Shown: piece after piece, positions 1 to 9,113 of the stretch
Layout: each line of letters opens with the position of its first letter
Position numbering within the stretch: position 1 is the stretch's first letter
Assembly (NCBI GenBank): GCA_943372995.1
Contig: CALSAQ010000001.1
Span: 124,001 to 188,000 of the forward strand
DNA from: CAJBVG01 sp943372995
GTDB taxonomy: Bacteria > Bacteroidota > Bacteroidia > Sphingobacteriales > Sphingobacteriaceae
Reading direction: 5' to 3'
DNA: 64,000 nt
The notes under the pieces: model-generated
Databases searched by the model: none
What the model was told of the DNA's origin: nothing
The model's input: the letters and a program-made list of their open reading frames with translations, nothing else
Position numbers and translations under genes: made by a program

Positions 1-1326
1 GATAAGTGGACTAAAACAGATGAGAATGTGTTTAGTATGATTGATACTATAAAAAGTATTCCTAGAGTGAGAACAGGTGTGAACATTTTTTATACCATTG
101 TTACTGGGCACTATACTTATAACAAGGTTGATATAGGTCCATACCTGAATATTATTACATATAACAATATTGAAGGATATAAACTAAGACTAGGAGGTCG
201 TACTAATATTAATTTCAGCAACAGTTGGATTTTAAGAGGCTACTTAGCTTATGGATTTAAAGACGAGCGTTTTAAATATAATTTACAGGTAGAGAAAATT
301 CTTTCTAAAGATTTATGGACTAAGATAGGGGTACAAAGACGCGAAGACATCGATTTAGTAGGTATCACATTTAGTTATGATGATAGTCCTGCATTTATTG
401 AAGAACAAAGCTCGTTGTATTCTACCACTTCACAAATTACTAGGTTTGCTTTATTTAATAGAAAAACAGAGAATAGAGTTTGGATAGAAAGAGAATTGCG
501 AAAAGGAATTACTACAAGAATTACCTTGCAGAACATCGACTATAAACATTACTATGCAAACACACTAGATACATTAAATAGTCAGGGTTTATTACAACAA
601 GATTATACTACTTCAGAGGCTGTAATTGAAGCTCGTTTTGCATGGAAAGAATTACAAGTATTAGATAACAATAGAAGGTATATAGTGAGCTCTCCACGTA
701 TTCCAGTAGTTACTTTACAATATGTTCAAGGAATAAAGAATGTGTTTTCATCAGACTTAAATTATAGTCGATTCAATGTGAAAGTAAACCACAGAATGCG
801 ACTAGGCTTTTTAGGATTTTCGAGATATTCTATAAATGCAGGAAAGGTGTTTTCTGCAGCCCCTTTTACCTTATTGCAAGTACATAGAGGAAACCAAACT
901 CCATTCTTCGCTTATGCAACCTTCAACTTAATGAACTACAACGAATTTATTAGCGATGAATATGTTTCGCTCGACTATGTTCATCATTTCGAAGGATTGT
1001 TTTTTAATAGAGTGCCATTAATTCGTCAGTTGAAATGGAGAGAGTTAGTTACATTCAGAGCAGTGTATGGAACCCTCACCAAGAAGAATCAATCAACTGT
1101 TATTACCAATTCATACAGTACACTTACTAATAAGCCCTATTTAGAAGCAGGTTTCGGGGTGTCGAGTATTTTTAGGTTTATTAGGGTCGACTTTATTTAC
1201 CGATTAAGTTACACAGATGCAACTTACAGGGCACAATATGAGCAGTTACAGAGAAACAACGGAGTGACCAAACCCTATGATATAGACCGTTTTGGGGTAA
1301 AATTATCACTTCAGTTCGCCTTTTAA
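1..1326 (+). CDS. DUF5686-type outer-membrane protein, C-terminal part (5' end outside window)
   Basis: The reading frame is already open at base 1, so the start lies upstream; about 441 residues are visible. The visible part is rich in alternating aromatic and polar residues typical of outer-membrane beta-strands and ends in Ala-Phe, the usual terminal aromatic of a barrel. Stretches such as LGFSRYSINAGKVF, FFAYATFNLMNYNEF and LDYVHHFEGLFFNRVPLIR are the hallmark of the C-terminal half of DUF5686 proteins, which in Bacteroidota usually carry an N-terminal carboxypeptidase-regulatory-like domain. That domain would be off the window. Function is unknown; a role at the outer membrane is inferred. 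The next gene, mtaB, starts 48 bp downstream with its own promoter. Confidence 0.8.
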   Translation, partial: DKWTKTDENVFSMIDTIKSIPRVRTGVNIFYTIVTGHYTYNKVDIGPYLNIITYNNIEGYKLRLGGRTNINFSNSWILRGYLAYGFKDERFKYNLQVEKILSKDLWTKIGVQRREDIDLVGITFSYDDSPAFIEEQSSLYSTTSQITRFALFNRKTENRVWIERELRKGITTRITLQNIDYKHYYANTLDTLNSQGLLQQDYTTSEAVIEARFAWKELQVLDNNRRYIVSSPRIPVVTLQYVQGIKNVFSSDLNYSRFNVKVNHRMRLGFLGFSRYSINAGKVFSAAPFTLLQVHRGNQTPFFAYATFNLMNYNEFISDEYVSLDYVHHFEGLFFNRVPLIRQLKWRELVTFRAVYGTLTKKNQSTVITNSYSTLTNKPYLEAGFGVSSIFRFIRVDFIYRLSYTDATYRAQYEQLQRNNGVTKPYDIDRFGVKLSLQFAF

Positions 1327-1334
1327 GTTATTTC

Positions 1335-1365
1335 TTGTGCTCAGACAAGCATTTTCGTACCTTTG
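1335..1365 (+). promoter_or_regulatory. Bacteroidota-type promoter of mtaB
   Basis: TTG at 1335-1337, a 20-bp spacer and TACCTTTG at 1358-1365 match the Bacteroidota sigma consensus TTG-N19-22-TAnnTTTG. The ATG at 1375 is only 9 bases further on, so the transcript should have almost no leader. Confidence 0.7.
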
Positions 1366-1374
1366 TGGCGCTAT

Positions 1375-2688
1375 ATGAAAAAAGTTGCTTTTTATACTTT
1401 AGGATGTAAATTAAATTATTCGGAAACCTCCTCTATTGGGAGGTTATTTATGGATAATGGGTATGAAAAGGTAGATTTTCATGAGCAGGCAGATATTTAT
1501 GTAATAAATACTTGTTCGGTAACTGATCATGCCGACAAAAAATGCAGGAAAGTGGTGAATGAGGCATTGAAGCATTCGCCTAATGCATACATAGCAATTA
1601 TTGGCTGTTATGCACAGTTAAAACCACAAGAAATATCTGAAATACCAGGTGTAGATATTGTGTTGGGGGCTTCAGAAAAATTTCAACTACTCGATTATAT
1701 TGGTAACCTAACCAAACAAGGTGGTAAAGCACAGGTGTTCCAAAAAGAAATTGAATTAGCAGATTCTTTTGTAGCCAGTTTTTCTTTTGGAGACCGTACA
1801 CGTACATTTTTGAAAGTTCAAGATGGTTGCGACTATTCATGCTCATTCTGTACTATACCATTAGCAAGAGGAGCAAGCAGAAGCGATACTATTGAAAATG
1901 TAGTAGAGAATGCTAGAAAAATTGCCGAAACAGGAACAAAAGAAATTGTACTTACTGGAGTAAACTTGGGAGATTTTGGAGATAAAGGAAAGTATAACTT
2001 TTTTGATTTAGTAAAAGCACTCGACGAAGTAGAAGGAATCGACCGTTTCAGAATTTCATCTATTGAACCCAATTTATTGAGTGATGAAATTATAGAATTT
2101 GTATCTACCTCAAAACGATTTGTTCCGCACTTTCATATTCCATTGCAATCGGGATCTAATAAAATTCTGGCAGCTATGAGAAGAAGATACAAGCGAGAAT
2201 TATATCAAGATAGAGTTGCAAAAATTAAACAACTAATGCCCGACGCATGTATAGGAGTTGATGTAATTGTAGGCTTCCCAGGAGAAACAAGAGAAGATTT
2301 TATAGATACCTACAATTTTATTAACGATTTGAATATTGCTTATCTGCATGTGTTCACCTATTCGGAAAGAGAAAATACTCTAGCGGCAAGCATGAAATCT
2401 AAAGTACCAGGTTCCGATAGAGCTGAGCGTAATAAAATGCTGACGATTTTATCAGAAAAAAAACGCCGTCATTTTTATGAACAACAATTAAATAAAGAAG
2501 CCGAGGTATTATTTGAAGCAGATAGCAAAGAAGGGTATATGCACGGATTTACTAGAAACTATGTAAAAGTAAAAGCAAAGTACGACCCCTTATTAGTAAA
2601 CGAATTAAAACTGGTGAAGCTGGTTAATATAGCAAACGATGGCGATGTTAATATCGACGAAGTAGAAGAACCGACATATCAGCACTAA
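1375..2688 (+). CDS. mtaB: tRNA t6A37 methylthiotransferase MtaB
   Basis: Radical-SAM enzyme that adds a methylthio group to N6-threonylcarbamoyladenosine at position 37 of tRNAs reading ANN codons. 437 residues from the ATG at 1375. The N-terminal UPF0004 domain has the three cluster cysteines in LGCKLNYSET (C11), NTCSVTDHADKKC (C47) and IGCYAQLKP (C78). The radical-SAM cluster motif is CDYSCSFCTIP near residue 150, followed by the family signature ARGASRS. A C-terminal TRAM-like region follows. The NTCSVT and KLNYSET motifs favour MtaB over MiaB or RimO. A TTG at 1363 could extend it by four residues but lies inside the promoter element, so the ATG is preferred. The gene ends right at a heptamer array that fills the gap to lgt. 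Confidence 0.93.
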   Translation: MKKVAFYTLGCKLNYSETSSIGRLFMDNGYEKVDFHEQADIYVINTCSVTDHADKKCRKVVNEALKHSPNAYIAIIGCYAQLKPQEISEIPGVDIVLGASEKFQLLDYIGNLTKQGGKAQVFQKEIELADSFVASFSFGDRTRTFLKVQDGCDYSCSFCTIPLARGASRSDTIENVVENARKIAETGTKEIVLTGVNLGDFGDKGKYNFFDLVKALDEVEGIDRFRISSIEPNLLSDEIIEFVSTSKRFVPHFHIPLQSGSNKILAAMRRRYKRELYQDRVAKIKQLMPDACIGVDVIVGFPGETREDFIDTYNFINDLNIAYLHVFTYSERENTLAASMKSKVPGSDRAERNKMLTILSEKKRRHFYEQQLNKEAEVLFEADSKEGYMHGFTRNYVKVKAKYDPLLVNELKLVKLVNIANDGDVNIDEVEEPTYQH

Positions 2689-2772
2689 AATTCGAAATTC
2701 GAAATTCTAATATCTAAATTCTAATATCTAAATTCTAAAAACTCACAACTCATATCTCATATCTCAAAACTA
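2689..2772 (+). repeat. Heptamer array between mtaB and lgt (12 units)
   Basis: Twelve consecutive 7-bp units run from the base after the mtaB stop codon (2686-2688) to two bases before the lgt ATG (2775). Units in order: AATTCGA twice, then AATTCTA and ATATCTA alternating (five units), AAAACTC, ACAACTC, ATATCTC twice, AAAACTA. The unit changes along the array but the 7-bp phase is never lost. No promoter or Shine-Dalgarno sequence is visible inside. Confidence 0.9.
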
Positions 2773-2774
2773 CC

Positions 2775-3944
2775 ATGTATCCAACCTTATCAGATTTACT
2801 ACGCGAATTATTAGGGATTAATTTACCATTACCGATACAGATGTTTGGGTTTATGGTGGCTTTAGCCTTTGTTATTGGACATTATGTTATTGTTGCCGAG
2901 CTGAGAAGAAAAAAGAATTTAGGAATTTTTAGTCCAATTAAAAGAACCATTGTAGAGGGCTTGCCAGCTACACAATCAGAATTAATTACTAATGCGATTA
3001 TAGGTTTTGTATTGGGTTTCAAATTTATTTATATAGCTACTAATTATACAGCATTTACTCAAGATCCTCCGGGATTTATGTTTTCCTTACAAGGTAATTT
3101 TGTTGCAGGATTAATTGGAGCGGGTTTATTAGCGTACTACGCATACAGAGAAAAACAAAAAACAAAATTAGAGCGACCAATTAAAAAAGAAGTAGAATTA
3201 TATCCACATGATTTAATGGGTACAATTATCATCATCGCTGCGGTAGCGGGAATTATAGGTGCGAAAATATTTCATAACCTCGAAAACTTAGATTCTTTTG
3301 CCAAAGACCCTATTGGATCCTTGTTATCATTTTCGGGACTAACTTTTTACGGAGGATTAATAGTTGGCTTAGCTGCGGTGTATTATTATACCAGAAAAAA
3401 TGGTATTCCATTTATACATTTAATTGATGGAGCAGCACCAGGTTTAATGTTAGCCTATGGCATTGGTAGAGTAGGTTGTCAGTTATCAGGCGATGGCGAT
3501 TGGGGGATTGTGAATACAGCACCAAAGCCTAGCTCATTATCCTTTTTACCAGATTGGATGTGGGCATTTAAATATCCACACAATGTTCTTGGTGAGGGAG
3601 TGCCCATACCAGGTTGTACAGGTCCACATTGTATGGAATTACCACAAGCAGTTTTTCCAACACCGTTTTATGAAGTGTTGATGGCATTTGCAATTTTTGC
3701 TTTCTTGTGGTCGATAAGAAAAAGAATAGTTGCTCCAGGAATGATGTTCTCCATTTATTTGTTCTTCAACGGAATGGAAAGATTTTTCATAGAGAAAATA
3801 AGAGTAAATACTTTATACCATGTAGGTAGTTTTTCTTTCACTCAAGCTGAGTTAATATCGAGTTTATTAATGATATTAGGTGTAGTAGGCATATATTGGT
3901 CGTATAAAAATAAAAACAAGAATGAAAGAAACGCCTCACATTAA
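2775..3944 (+). CDS. lgt: Prolipoprotein diacylglyceryl transferase
   Basis: Inner-membrane enzyme that moves diacylglyceryl from phosphatidylglycerol to the lipobox cysteine of prolipoproteins, the first step of lipoprotein maturation. 389 residues with about seven membrane segments; longer than the roughly 290 residues of E. coli Lgt because of an N-terminal extension and a loop around residues 250-290 that is rich in Pro and Cys. The diagnostic Lgt stretch is AYGIGRVGCQLSGDGDWG. The position of the E. coli histidine in SFHGG is taken by tyrosine (LTFYGGL), which I recall as usual for Bacteroidota Lgt. The end overlaps the next gene by 23 bp, indicating translational coupling. Confidence 0.9.
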   Translation: MYPTLSDLLRELLGINLPLPIQMFGFMVALAFVIGHYVIVAELRRKKNLGIFSPIKRTIVEGLPATQSELITNAIIGFVLGFKFIYIATNYTAFTQDPPGFMFSLQGNFVAGLIGAGLLAYYAYREKQKTKLERPIKKEVELYPHDLMGTIIIIAAVAGIIGAKIFHNLENLDSFAKDPIGSLLSFSGLTFYGGLIVGLAAVYYYTRKNGIPFIHLIDGAAPGLMLAYGIGRVGCQLSGDGDWGIVNTAPKPSSLSFLPDWMWAFKYPHNVLGEGVPIPGCTGPHCMELPQAVFPTPFYEVLMAFAIFAFLWSIRKRIVAPGMMFSIYLFFNGMERFFIEKIRVNTLYHVGSFSFTQAELISSLLMILGVVGIYWSYKNKNKNERNASH

Positions 3945-4416
3945 ACACCGTAAACATATACGACAACGATTGCATTCACTTTCTAAAGATGCAATGAATC
4001 ATAAAGGAGTGAGGTACATCATATCAGGAGGAGCAGCTACTGGTGTCGATGTGGTTTCGTTCTTTATTATTTTCAATTATATATTATTGAAACAAGATTT
4101 AGTGTTCGGGCATGTGCATATTGGTGCTCATATTGCGTCTTTATGCGTTTCTTTTACTTTAGGACTCATCACTAATTTTTTAATCACTAAATATTTTGTG
4201 TTTAGTGAATCGAACATTAGAGGTAGAGAACAATTTTTGAGATACATTCTGGTGGCAGTAATAACGTTTGTAGGTAATTATTTCATGATGAAATTATTGG
4301 TGGATGTGTTTTATGTATGGCCAACACTTGCACGTTTAATTGCTGTGGGAACCATTGCTGTATTGAGTTACAGACTTCATAAAGTATTTACATTTAAAGT
4401 AAAACTTCCCAAATAA
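3922..4416 (+). CDS. GtrA-family membrane protein
   Basis: 164 residues with four predicted membrane helices, for instance the segments near residues 30-55, 65-90, 105-125 and 130-150. The spacing, with FLITKYFVF after the second helix and RLHKVFTF at the C-terminus, is that of the GtrA/DPMS family, proposed to help move undecaprenyl-phosphate-linked sugars or to partner glycosyltransferases. The basic N-terminus is cytoplasmic. It starts inside lgt and ends 1 bp before the phosphatase gene, so the three genes are likely one transcript. The substrate cannot be deduced; no glycosyltransferase is adjacent. Confidence 0.85.
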   Translation: MKETPHIKHRKHIRQRLHSLSKDAMNHKGVRYIISGGAATGVDVVSFFIIFNYILLKQDLVFGHVHIGAHIASLCVSFTLGLITNFLITKYFVFSESNIRGREQFLRYILVAVITFVGNYFMMKLLVDVFYVWPTLARLIAVGTIAVLSYRLHKVFTFKVKLPK

Positions 4417-4417
4417 A

Positions 4418-5209
4418 ATGGATTATAAATCGATAGGATTAGCCGTTGAAAATGTATGCAAACAAACTGGAGCATATATTGCCGAACAAGCAAAAGCTTT
4501 TGAGTTAGGTAACGTAGAGTACAAAGGAAAAAACGATTTAGTGTCTTATGTAGATAAAACTGCAGAGAAATTATTGGTGGAAGGCTTACAAAAGATATTA
4601 CCCGAAGCAGGATTTCTTACCGAAGAAAATACGATAAATTCTAGCGATAAAGAATATACTTGGATTATCGACCCACTCGATGGAACTACTAATTTTATTC
4701 ATGGTTTACCAATCTATGCCATTAGCATTGGACTTGAATATAAGCAAGAAATTGTTGTAGGTGTAGTTTATGAAATAAATAAAGACGAAATGTTTTCGGC
4801 TACAAAAAATGGTGGAGCCTTCTTAAATGCTCAGCCGATAAAATGTACCGAAGTACAACAACTTTCAGATACTCTATTAGCAACGGGTTTTCCTTACTAT
4901 AATTTCGATTTACTTCCACAATACATGAACTTGTTCAGCAAGCTAATGCAAGACACACACGGTTTACGCCGATTAGGAAGTGCAGCAGTAGATCTTGCTT
5001 ATGTAGCTGCAGGTCGCTTCGATGGTTATTTCGAATATAACCTCAATGCTTGGGATGTAGCAGGAGGCAGCCTATTGGTGCAAGAAGCAGGAGGAGTATG
5101 TATCGATTTTCAGGGAGGCAATGATTTCGTTCACGGACGCTCGATTATAGTAGGAAATAAAGCAATAGCGGAAGCGATTCTTGATGCAGCTAAGGCAGTT
5201 GGGTTTTAG
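4418..5209 (+). CDS. suhB: Inositol-monophosphatase-family phosphatase (SuhB/ImpA-like)
   Basis: 263 residues with the full lithium-sensitive phosphatase signature: LTEEN (metal-binding Glu), WIIDPLDGTTNFIHG (metal-binding Asp pair and loop) and NAWDVAGGSLLVQEAGG near the C-terminus. It dephosphorylates inositol monophosphate or a related sugar phosphate; in bacteria it may instead act on other substrates or on transcription complexes, so the physiological substrate is uncertain. It follows the GtrA gene by one base and closes the co-directional cluster. Its TAG stop is followed after nine bases by a repeat-rich convergent intergenic region. Confidence 0.88.
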   Translation: MDYKSIGLAVENVCKQTGAYIAEQAKAFELGNVEYKGKNDLVSYVDKTAEKLLVEGLQKILPEAGFLTEENTINSSDKEYTWIIDPLDGTTNFIHGLPIYAISIGLEYKQEIVVGVVYEINKDEMFSATKNGGAFLNAQPIKCTEVQQLSDTLLATGFPYYNFDLLPQYMNLFSKLMQDTHGLRRLGSAAVDLAYVAAGRFDGYFEYNLNAWDVAGGSLLVQEAGGVCIDFQGGNDFVHGRSIIVGNKAIAEAILDAAKAVGF

Positions 5210-5218
5210 TTGATGAGG

Positions 5219-5260
5219 GACACAGGACGCAGGACACAAGATACAGGACATAGGACTGCT
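5219..5260 (+). repeat. Heptamer array, GACRYAR type (6 units)
   Basis: Units GACACAG, GACGCAG, GACACAA, GATACAG, GACATAG and a decayed GACTGCT follow one another in exact 7-bp phase, starting nine bases after the phosphatase stop codon. Confidence 0.8.
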
Positions 5261-5262
5261 GA

Positions 5263-5282
5263 GATGGACGTCCACGTCCATC
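5263..5282. repeat. 20-bp near-palindrome, copy 1
   Basis: GATGGACGTCCACGTCCATC: the 9-bp arms GATGGACGT and ACGTCCATC are exact reverse complements around CC. The identical 20-mer recurs at 5434-5453. Confidence 0.9.
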
Positions 5283-5318
5283 AAACATTCCCAAGAAATT
5301 ACATTATTATTCCTTTAA

Positions 5319-5392
5319 CACAGAGACACAGAGAAATTTGTATTACTACAATATTTATTAACTAAATAACCCTGTGTTCCTGAGTCTCTGTG
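5319..5392. repeat. Inverted octamer arrays (CACAGAGA / CTCTGTG)
   Basis: CACAGAGA twice in tandem at 5319-5334 faces CCCTGTGT, TCCTGAGT and CTCTGTG at 5370-5392, about 35 bp away. Both arms keep an 8-bp period. A related octamer run lies at 10461-10484. Confidence 0.75.
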
Positions 5393-5433
5393 ATTAGGAA
5401 TTTCGCTTGCTAAGTTTGATTTCCGCATTCTGG

Positions 5434-5453
5434 GATGGACGTCCACGTCCATC
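5434..5453. repeat. 20-bp near-palindrome, copy 2
   Basis: Exact second copy of the element at 5263-5282; it lies 16 bp beyond the stop codon of the minus-strand T9SS cargo gene. Confidence 0.9.
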
Positions 5454-5468
5454 AATAATTATACATTT

Positions 5469-7619
5469 CTAATTCTTAATGATTTTCTTAAAAACCTCTC
5501 CATTCGACGAACTTAATTTTATAGAGTATATCCCAGATGGCAATGAAGATAAATCTATTTTGCCATTTTCTATTTTGCCAAAGTAAAGAGTTTCTCCAAG
5601 GAAGTTGTAAACAATAAAACTCTGGAATTTTTCAAGGGAATTAATATTGACTACTCCAAAGCTTGGATTTGGGTAAAGGGTAGTGTTAATATGATTGTAT
5701 TTATCATTAATATATGAGAATCCGTTTTCATCATACACATATATCATATATTCATTGATAGTGGAATAGTTAAATACACATAAAAAAACTTTATCGGTAT
5801 TATTAGATTTAATAAAACTTGGATATATATTAAATGGAGTGTTTGCTATGTTATCGTTAAACAGAGTATCTAAACTTTTTGTCGAAATATTGTAGCGCCA
5901 AATTTCATTGGAAGATTTTTGGAAATACAATTTGTTGTTATCGACTTCTATTTTTGGAACATTTTGATTGCTGTTAAGTGTAACTAAATTTTGTGTATTT
6001 AAATAATACAAACATACACTTGCACTAAAATCTGTACTGTTCACAAATACTAAACAATTATTGTTTTTATTATATAGTATTTTTTTAATCTTATTTTTCT
6101 TATTTATTGCTGTTTGAAGTTCTATTTGATTGTTCACAACCATAGCGACACCCTTGTTTGTTCCAACCCAGATGTTTCCAATATGATCTTTACAAATAGA
6201 ATATAATTCAGATATGTTATCATTAGGGTTAGTGGTAATACTTGTCCAATTATTTGAGCCATTATATACCATAATGCTATTTTCAATCAATACAAGTAAT
6301 TTGTTTTCATTATTGATTAGCATTTCGTTTCCGTCCAAATCGCTTGCATACAAAGTAGAAGTTACCACCTTTGACTCGAACTCAATTTTTGAATTATTAT
6401 TAATTATTTTTGCTAATTCAAGCTTCCCATTATTTGTTAGTGAGATGTATAGTGTTCCAAAATTATCCATTATCATGGATTTAAACCTATAATTATTTGG
6501 TGTATATAATTCACTGAAATTTAATTTATCTATGTAATCATTTTGAAATTTATATATCACCTTCTCTTGTCCAAGATACATTTCATTGTTTAAACCTTGA
6601 GTAGAAAAACGTATCATTTCACCTTCATATTTGCTCTTTGGGTTGAATATTAATTCCCAACTAGATAAACTGTACAACCAAACTTCCATATTTTTATAAA
6701 TCGATATTGGGTTGCCTTGGTGATTATATCCAGCTAATTTATAACTTGAACCATAATTACCATTGGGAACATTTATGGAGTACATTTCAATTCCATTTGG
6801 ATTGAAATATGTGTAAAGTGTATCGTATTGATATGAACTACTTTTTATTATAATGTTATTCTGAGGGTCAACACTAAATGATTCCCAATCTAAAGAGTTT
6901 AACTTTGATTTTGGAATTATTTTTTGAAAAGTAGTGTCGGTTAACCCAAGTGTAATTTTAAATATTCCATCATTTTCAAAATAGGTATATATATTTTTAT
7001 TTTTGTCGGCAATCATCGTATTCGAGAAGGTGCTTGTTGTTCCAATTTCACTAGTAGTAAATTTGTTTTTTAAGATCCCATTAGTGTCTAATTCTATTAT
7101 CATAGAACTTTTCAAAGAATAGTACATTATACTATTAGAACTTGGAATACATATATTACTATTACATTCAATGTTGTCTGGAATTGATATCACTCTCTTG
7201 TTATTGTTCTTAATAATAATCATTTGATCAGATAAGGGATCAATAAAAACAGCAGTTCCATCATTAGAATTAATACCCGTGTAAATAATATACTCAGTAC
7301 CACTGTTTTTAAATGAACTCCATGTTCCATCTTTAAAATGAAATATTTCTGAGTTACCTATTTCTGTTAAAATCCATAATTCATCTTTGTAAGCTAAACA
7401 TTCTCTTTCATAGAATAATTCTTTGGGGAACATTATTTCTTCCCTGTAAAGAGTAACATTATTAATTTTAATTGCTTTATTTGAATAAATCAACCATGTA
7501 AAATCTTCATTAGTTGTTGCATTTTTTATAATGTTAGAAGAATATTCAGTCCATTTGTTTTGAGCAGTTACCGATAGTGTTATAAAAAGTAGTGATATGA
7601 GTATTATTTGATTCTTCAT
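5469..7619 (-). CDS. Secreted protein with T9SS type A C-terminal sorting signal
   Basis: 716 residues. The N-terminus is a clear signal peptide (Lys-rich start, hydrophobic core, cleavage near VTAQN). The last 75 residues are a type IX secretion sorting domain: YPNPSFGVVNI, then an IVYNFLGE strand, LSSLPSGIYSIKL and a Lys-rich end. The protein should therefore cross the outer membrane through the T9SS and be released or anchored. The middle resembles beta-propeller blades, with one clear two-component-regulator-propeller motif, ICKDHIGNIWVGTNKG, around residue 475. Composition is very rich in Asn, Ser and Ile, and the gene looks more AT-rich than its neighbours. Single gene, between convergent repeats and the divergent lysC promoter region. 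No enzymatic motif was seen; the ligand is unknown. Confidence 0.85.
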   Translation of the reverse strand: MKNQIILISLLFITLSVTAQNKWTEYSSNIIKNATTNEDFTWLIYSNKAIKINNVTLYREEIMFPKELFYERECLAYKDELWILTEIGNSEIFHFKDGTWSSFKNSGTEYIIYTGINSNDGTAVFIDPLSDQMIIIKNNNKRVISIPDNIECNSNICIPSSNSIMYYSLKSSMIIELDTNGILKNKFTTSEIGTTSTFSNTMIADKNKNIYTYFENDGIFKITLGLTDTTFQKIIPKSKLNSLDWESFSVDPQNNIIIKSSSYQYDTLYTYFNPNGIEMYSINVPNGNYGSSYKLAGYNHQGNPISIYKNMEVWLYSLSSWELIFNPKSKYEGEMIRFSTQGLNNEMYLGQEKVIYKFQNDYIDKLNFSELYTPNNYRFKSMIMDNFGTLYISLTNNGKLELAKIINNNSKIEFESKVVTSTLYASDLDGNEMLINNENKLLVLIENSIMVYNGSNNWTSITTNPNDNISELYSICKDHIGNIWVGTNKGVAMVVNNQIELQTAINKKNKIKKILYNKNNNCLVFVNSTDFSASVCLYYLNTQNLVTLNSNQNVPKIEVDNNKLYFQKSSNEIWRYNISTKSLDTLFNDNIANTPFNIYPSFIKSNNTDKVFLCVFNYSTINEYMIYVYDENGFSYINDKYNHINTTLYPNPSFGVVNINSLEKFQSFIVYNFLGETLYFGKIENGKIDLSSLPSGIYSIKLSSSNGEVFKKIIKN

Positions 7620-7747
7620 TTGTTATAAGTAGGATATTAATTCTCCGGTAATAATAGTCAGTAATATTTAAATCTAAAACTATTAAAGTATGCTTTATAT
7701 CATATAGTCTATTAACTTCTTATGTATCAGGATTTATTATCTATAAA

Positions 7748-7780
7748 TTGTATAAAATCAAGCAAATTTTCCTATTTTTG
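7748..7780 (+). promoter_or_regulatory. Bacteroidota-type promoter of lysC
   Basis: TTG at 7748-7750, 22-bp spacer, TATTTTTG at 7773-7780. The lysC ATG at 7799 is 18 bases beyond, giving a leader of roughly a dozen bases. Confidence 0.6.
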
Positions 7781-7798
7781 CTACAAATTATAGTTTTA

Positions 7799-9112
7799 AT
7801 GAAAGTATTGAAATTCGGGGGTACTTCCGTAGGGAGTCCAGAGCGTATGAGAAAACTTATGGACATCATTCGTCCATCGGAGAGGCAGATTGTGGTATTG
7901 TCGGCAGTGTCGGGAACCACCAATCAATTGGTAGAAATTGCAAATGCACTTTATGAGAAGAAGCACGAGGAAGCAAATGCTCTTATCGATATTTTAGAAG
8001 CCAAGTACATCGATTTCATTAAAGATTTATTTCCAGAAGCTGCTTACCTAAAAAAAGCAAGCATTTTAATTACCGAACATTTTAATTCGATACGTGCATT
8101 TACTCAAGATTTATTTACCGTATACGAGGAGCGCATCATTCTCTCTAAAGGAGAATTGATCTCTACTGCATTATTTTCTTACTACTTAGAGCAAATAGGA
8201 ATTCCGAACGTTTTATTGCCTGCATTGGATTTTATGCGTTTAGATGAATACGCAGAACCGAATATTCCATACACTACTACGAACTTGCAACCGCTGTTGG
8301 ATGCAGCCCCTGAAAATAATATTTTTATCACCCAAGGTTACATTTGCAGAAATCACTTTGGTGAAGTAGATAATTTAAAAAGAGGAGGGAGCGATTATAC
8401 CGCATCGCTAATAGGTGCTGCTATTTCAGCAGAGGAGGTGCAAATCTGGACCGATATCGATGGGATGCATAACAACGACCCTAGAATAGTTGAAGGCACT
8501 AAACCGATAAGAAATTTAAGTTTTAACGAGGCTGCAGAGTTAGCGTATTTTGGGGCTAAGATTTTACATCCTCAAAGTGTTTTTCCCGCACAGAAATATA
8601 ATATCCCTGTTCGATTATTAAATACTATGGAGCCTAATGCTCCAGGTACACTGATTTCTTCAGTACAAACAGAAGCTGGCATTAAATCGATTGCAGCTAA
8701 AGATGGAATCATTGCGTTGAAAATACAATCGTCGCGAATGCTATTAGCTTACGGTTTTTTACGTAGAGTGTTTGAAGTATTTGAGCGCTACAAAACACCT
8801 ATTGATATGATTACTACCTCAGAGGTTGCCGTATCGCTAACTATCGACGATGCTACTCATTTGTTAGCAATCATTAAAGAGTTACAAGATTTCGGTACCG
8901 TAGAAATTGATAAAGATCAAACCATAATTTGTATCGTAGGTGATTTCTTAGCGTCAAAATCGGGATATGCCTCTAAAATATTCGATTGCTTAAATGAGAT
9001 TCCAATTCGTATGATATCGTATGGTGGTAGTCCGAATAACATTTCTATTCTTGTGAATACTTCCAGCAAAAAAGAAACATTAGTAGCTTTACATAAAGGA
9101 ATCTTTCAATAA
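7799..9112 (+). CDS. lysC: Aspartate kinase (monofunctional)
   Basis: Phosphorylates aspartate, the first step towards lysine, threonine, methionine and diaminopimelate for peptidoglycan. 437 residues. The N-terminal nucleotide and aspartate site KFGGTSVGSPERM starts at residue 4, and the kinase signature RGGSDYTASLIGAAI follows near residue 200, with WTDIDGMHNNDPR and ILHPQSVFPA downstream. The last 150 residues form the regulatory ACT region (for example TPIDMITTSEVAVSLTID), which suggests feedback control by lysine or threonine. A frame extension back to a TTG at 7748 overlaps the promoter and is rejected. One base separates it from lysA, so the pair is a lysine/DAP operon. Confidence 0.93.
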   Translation: MKVLKFGGTSVGSPERMRKLMDIIRPSERQIVVLSAVSGTTNQLVEIANALYEKKHEEANALIDILEAKYIDFIKDLFPEAAYLKKASILITEHFNSIRAFTQDLFTVYEERIILSKGELISTALFSYYLEQIGIPNVLLPALDFMRLDEYAEPNIPYTTTNLQPLLDAAPENNIFITQGYICRNHFGEVDNLKRGGSDYTASLIGAAISAEEVQIWTDIDGMHNNDPRIVEGTKPIRNLSFNEAAELAYFGAKILHPQSVFPAQKYNIPVRLLNTMEPNAPGTLISSVQTEAGIKSIAAKDGIIALKIQSSRMLLAYGFLRRVFEVFERYKTPIDMITTSEVAVSLTIDDATHLLAIIKELQDFGTVEIDKDQTIICIVGDFLASKSGYASKIFDCLNEIPIRMISYGGSPNNISILVNTSSKKETLVALHKGIFQ

Positions 9113-9113
9113 A

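Larger units (their letters stand above)
5210..5468. other. Convergent intergenic region made largely of repeats
   Basis: The 259 bp between the phosphatase gene (+) and the T9SS cargo gene (-) hold heptamers at 5219-5260, two copies of a 20-bp near-palindrome (5263-5282 and 5434-5453) and an inverted pair of octamer arrays (5319-5337 and 5370-5392). I see no gene here. The inverted layout would terminate transcription from both sides, but this is inference. Confidence 0.7.
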
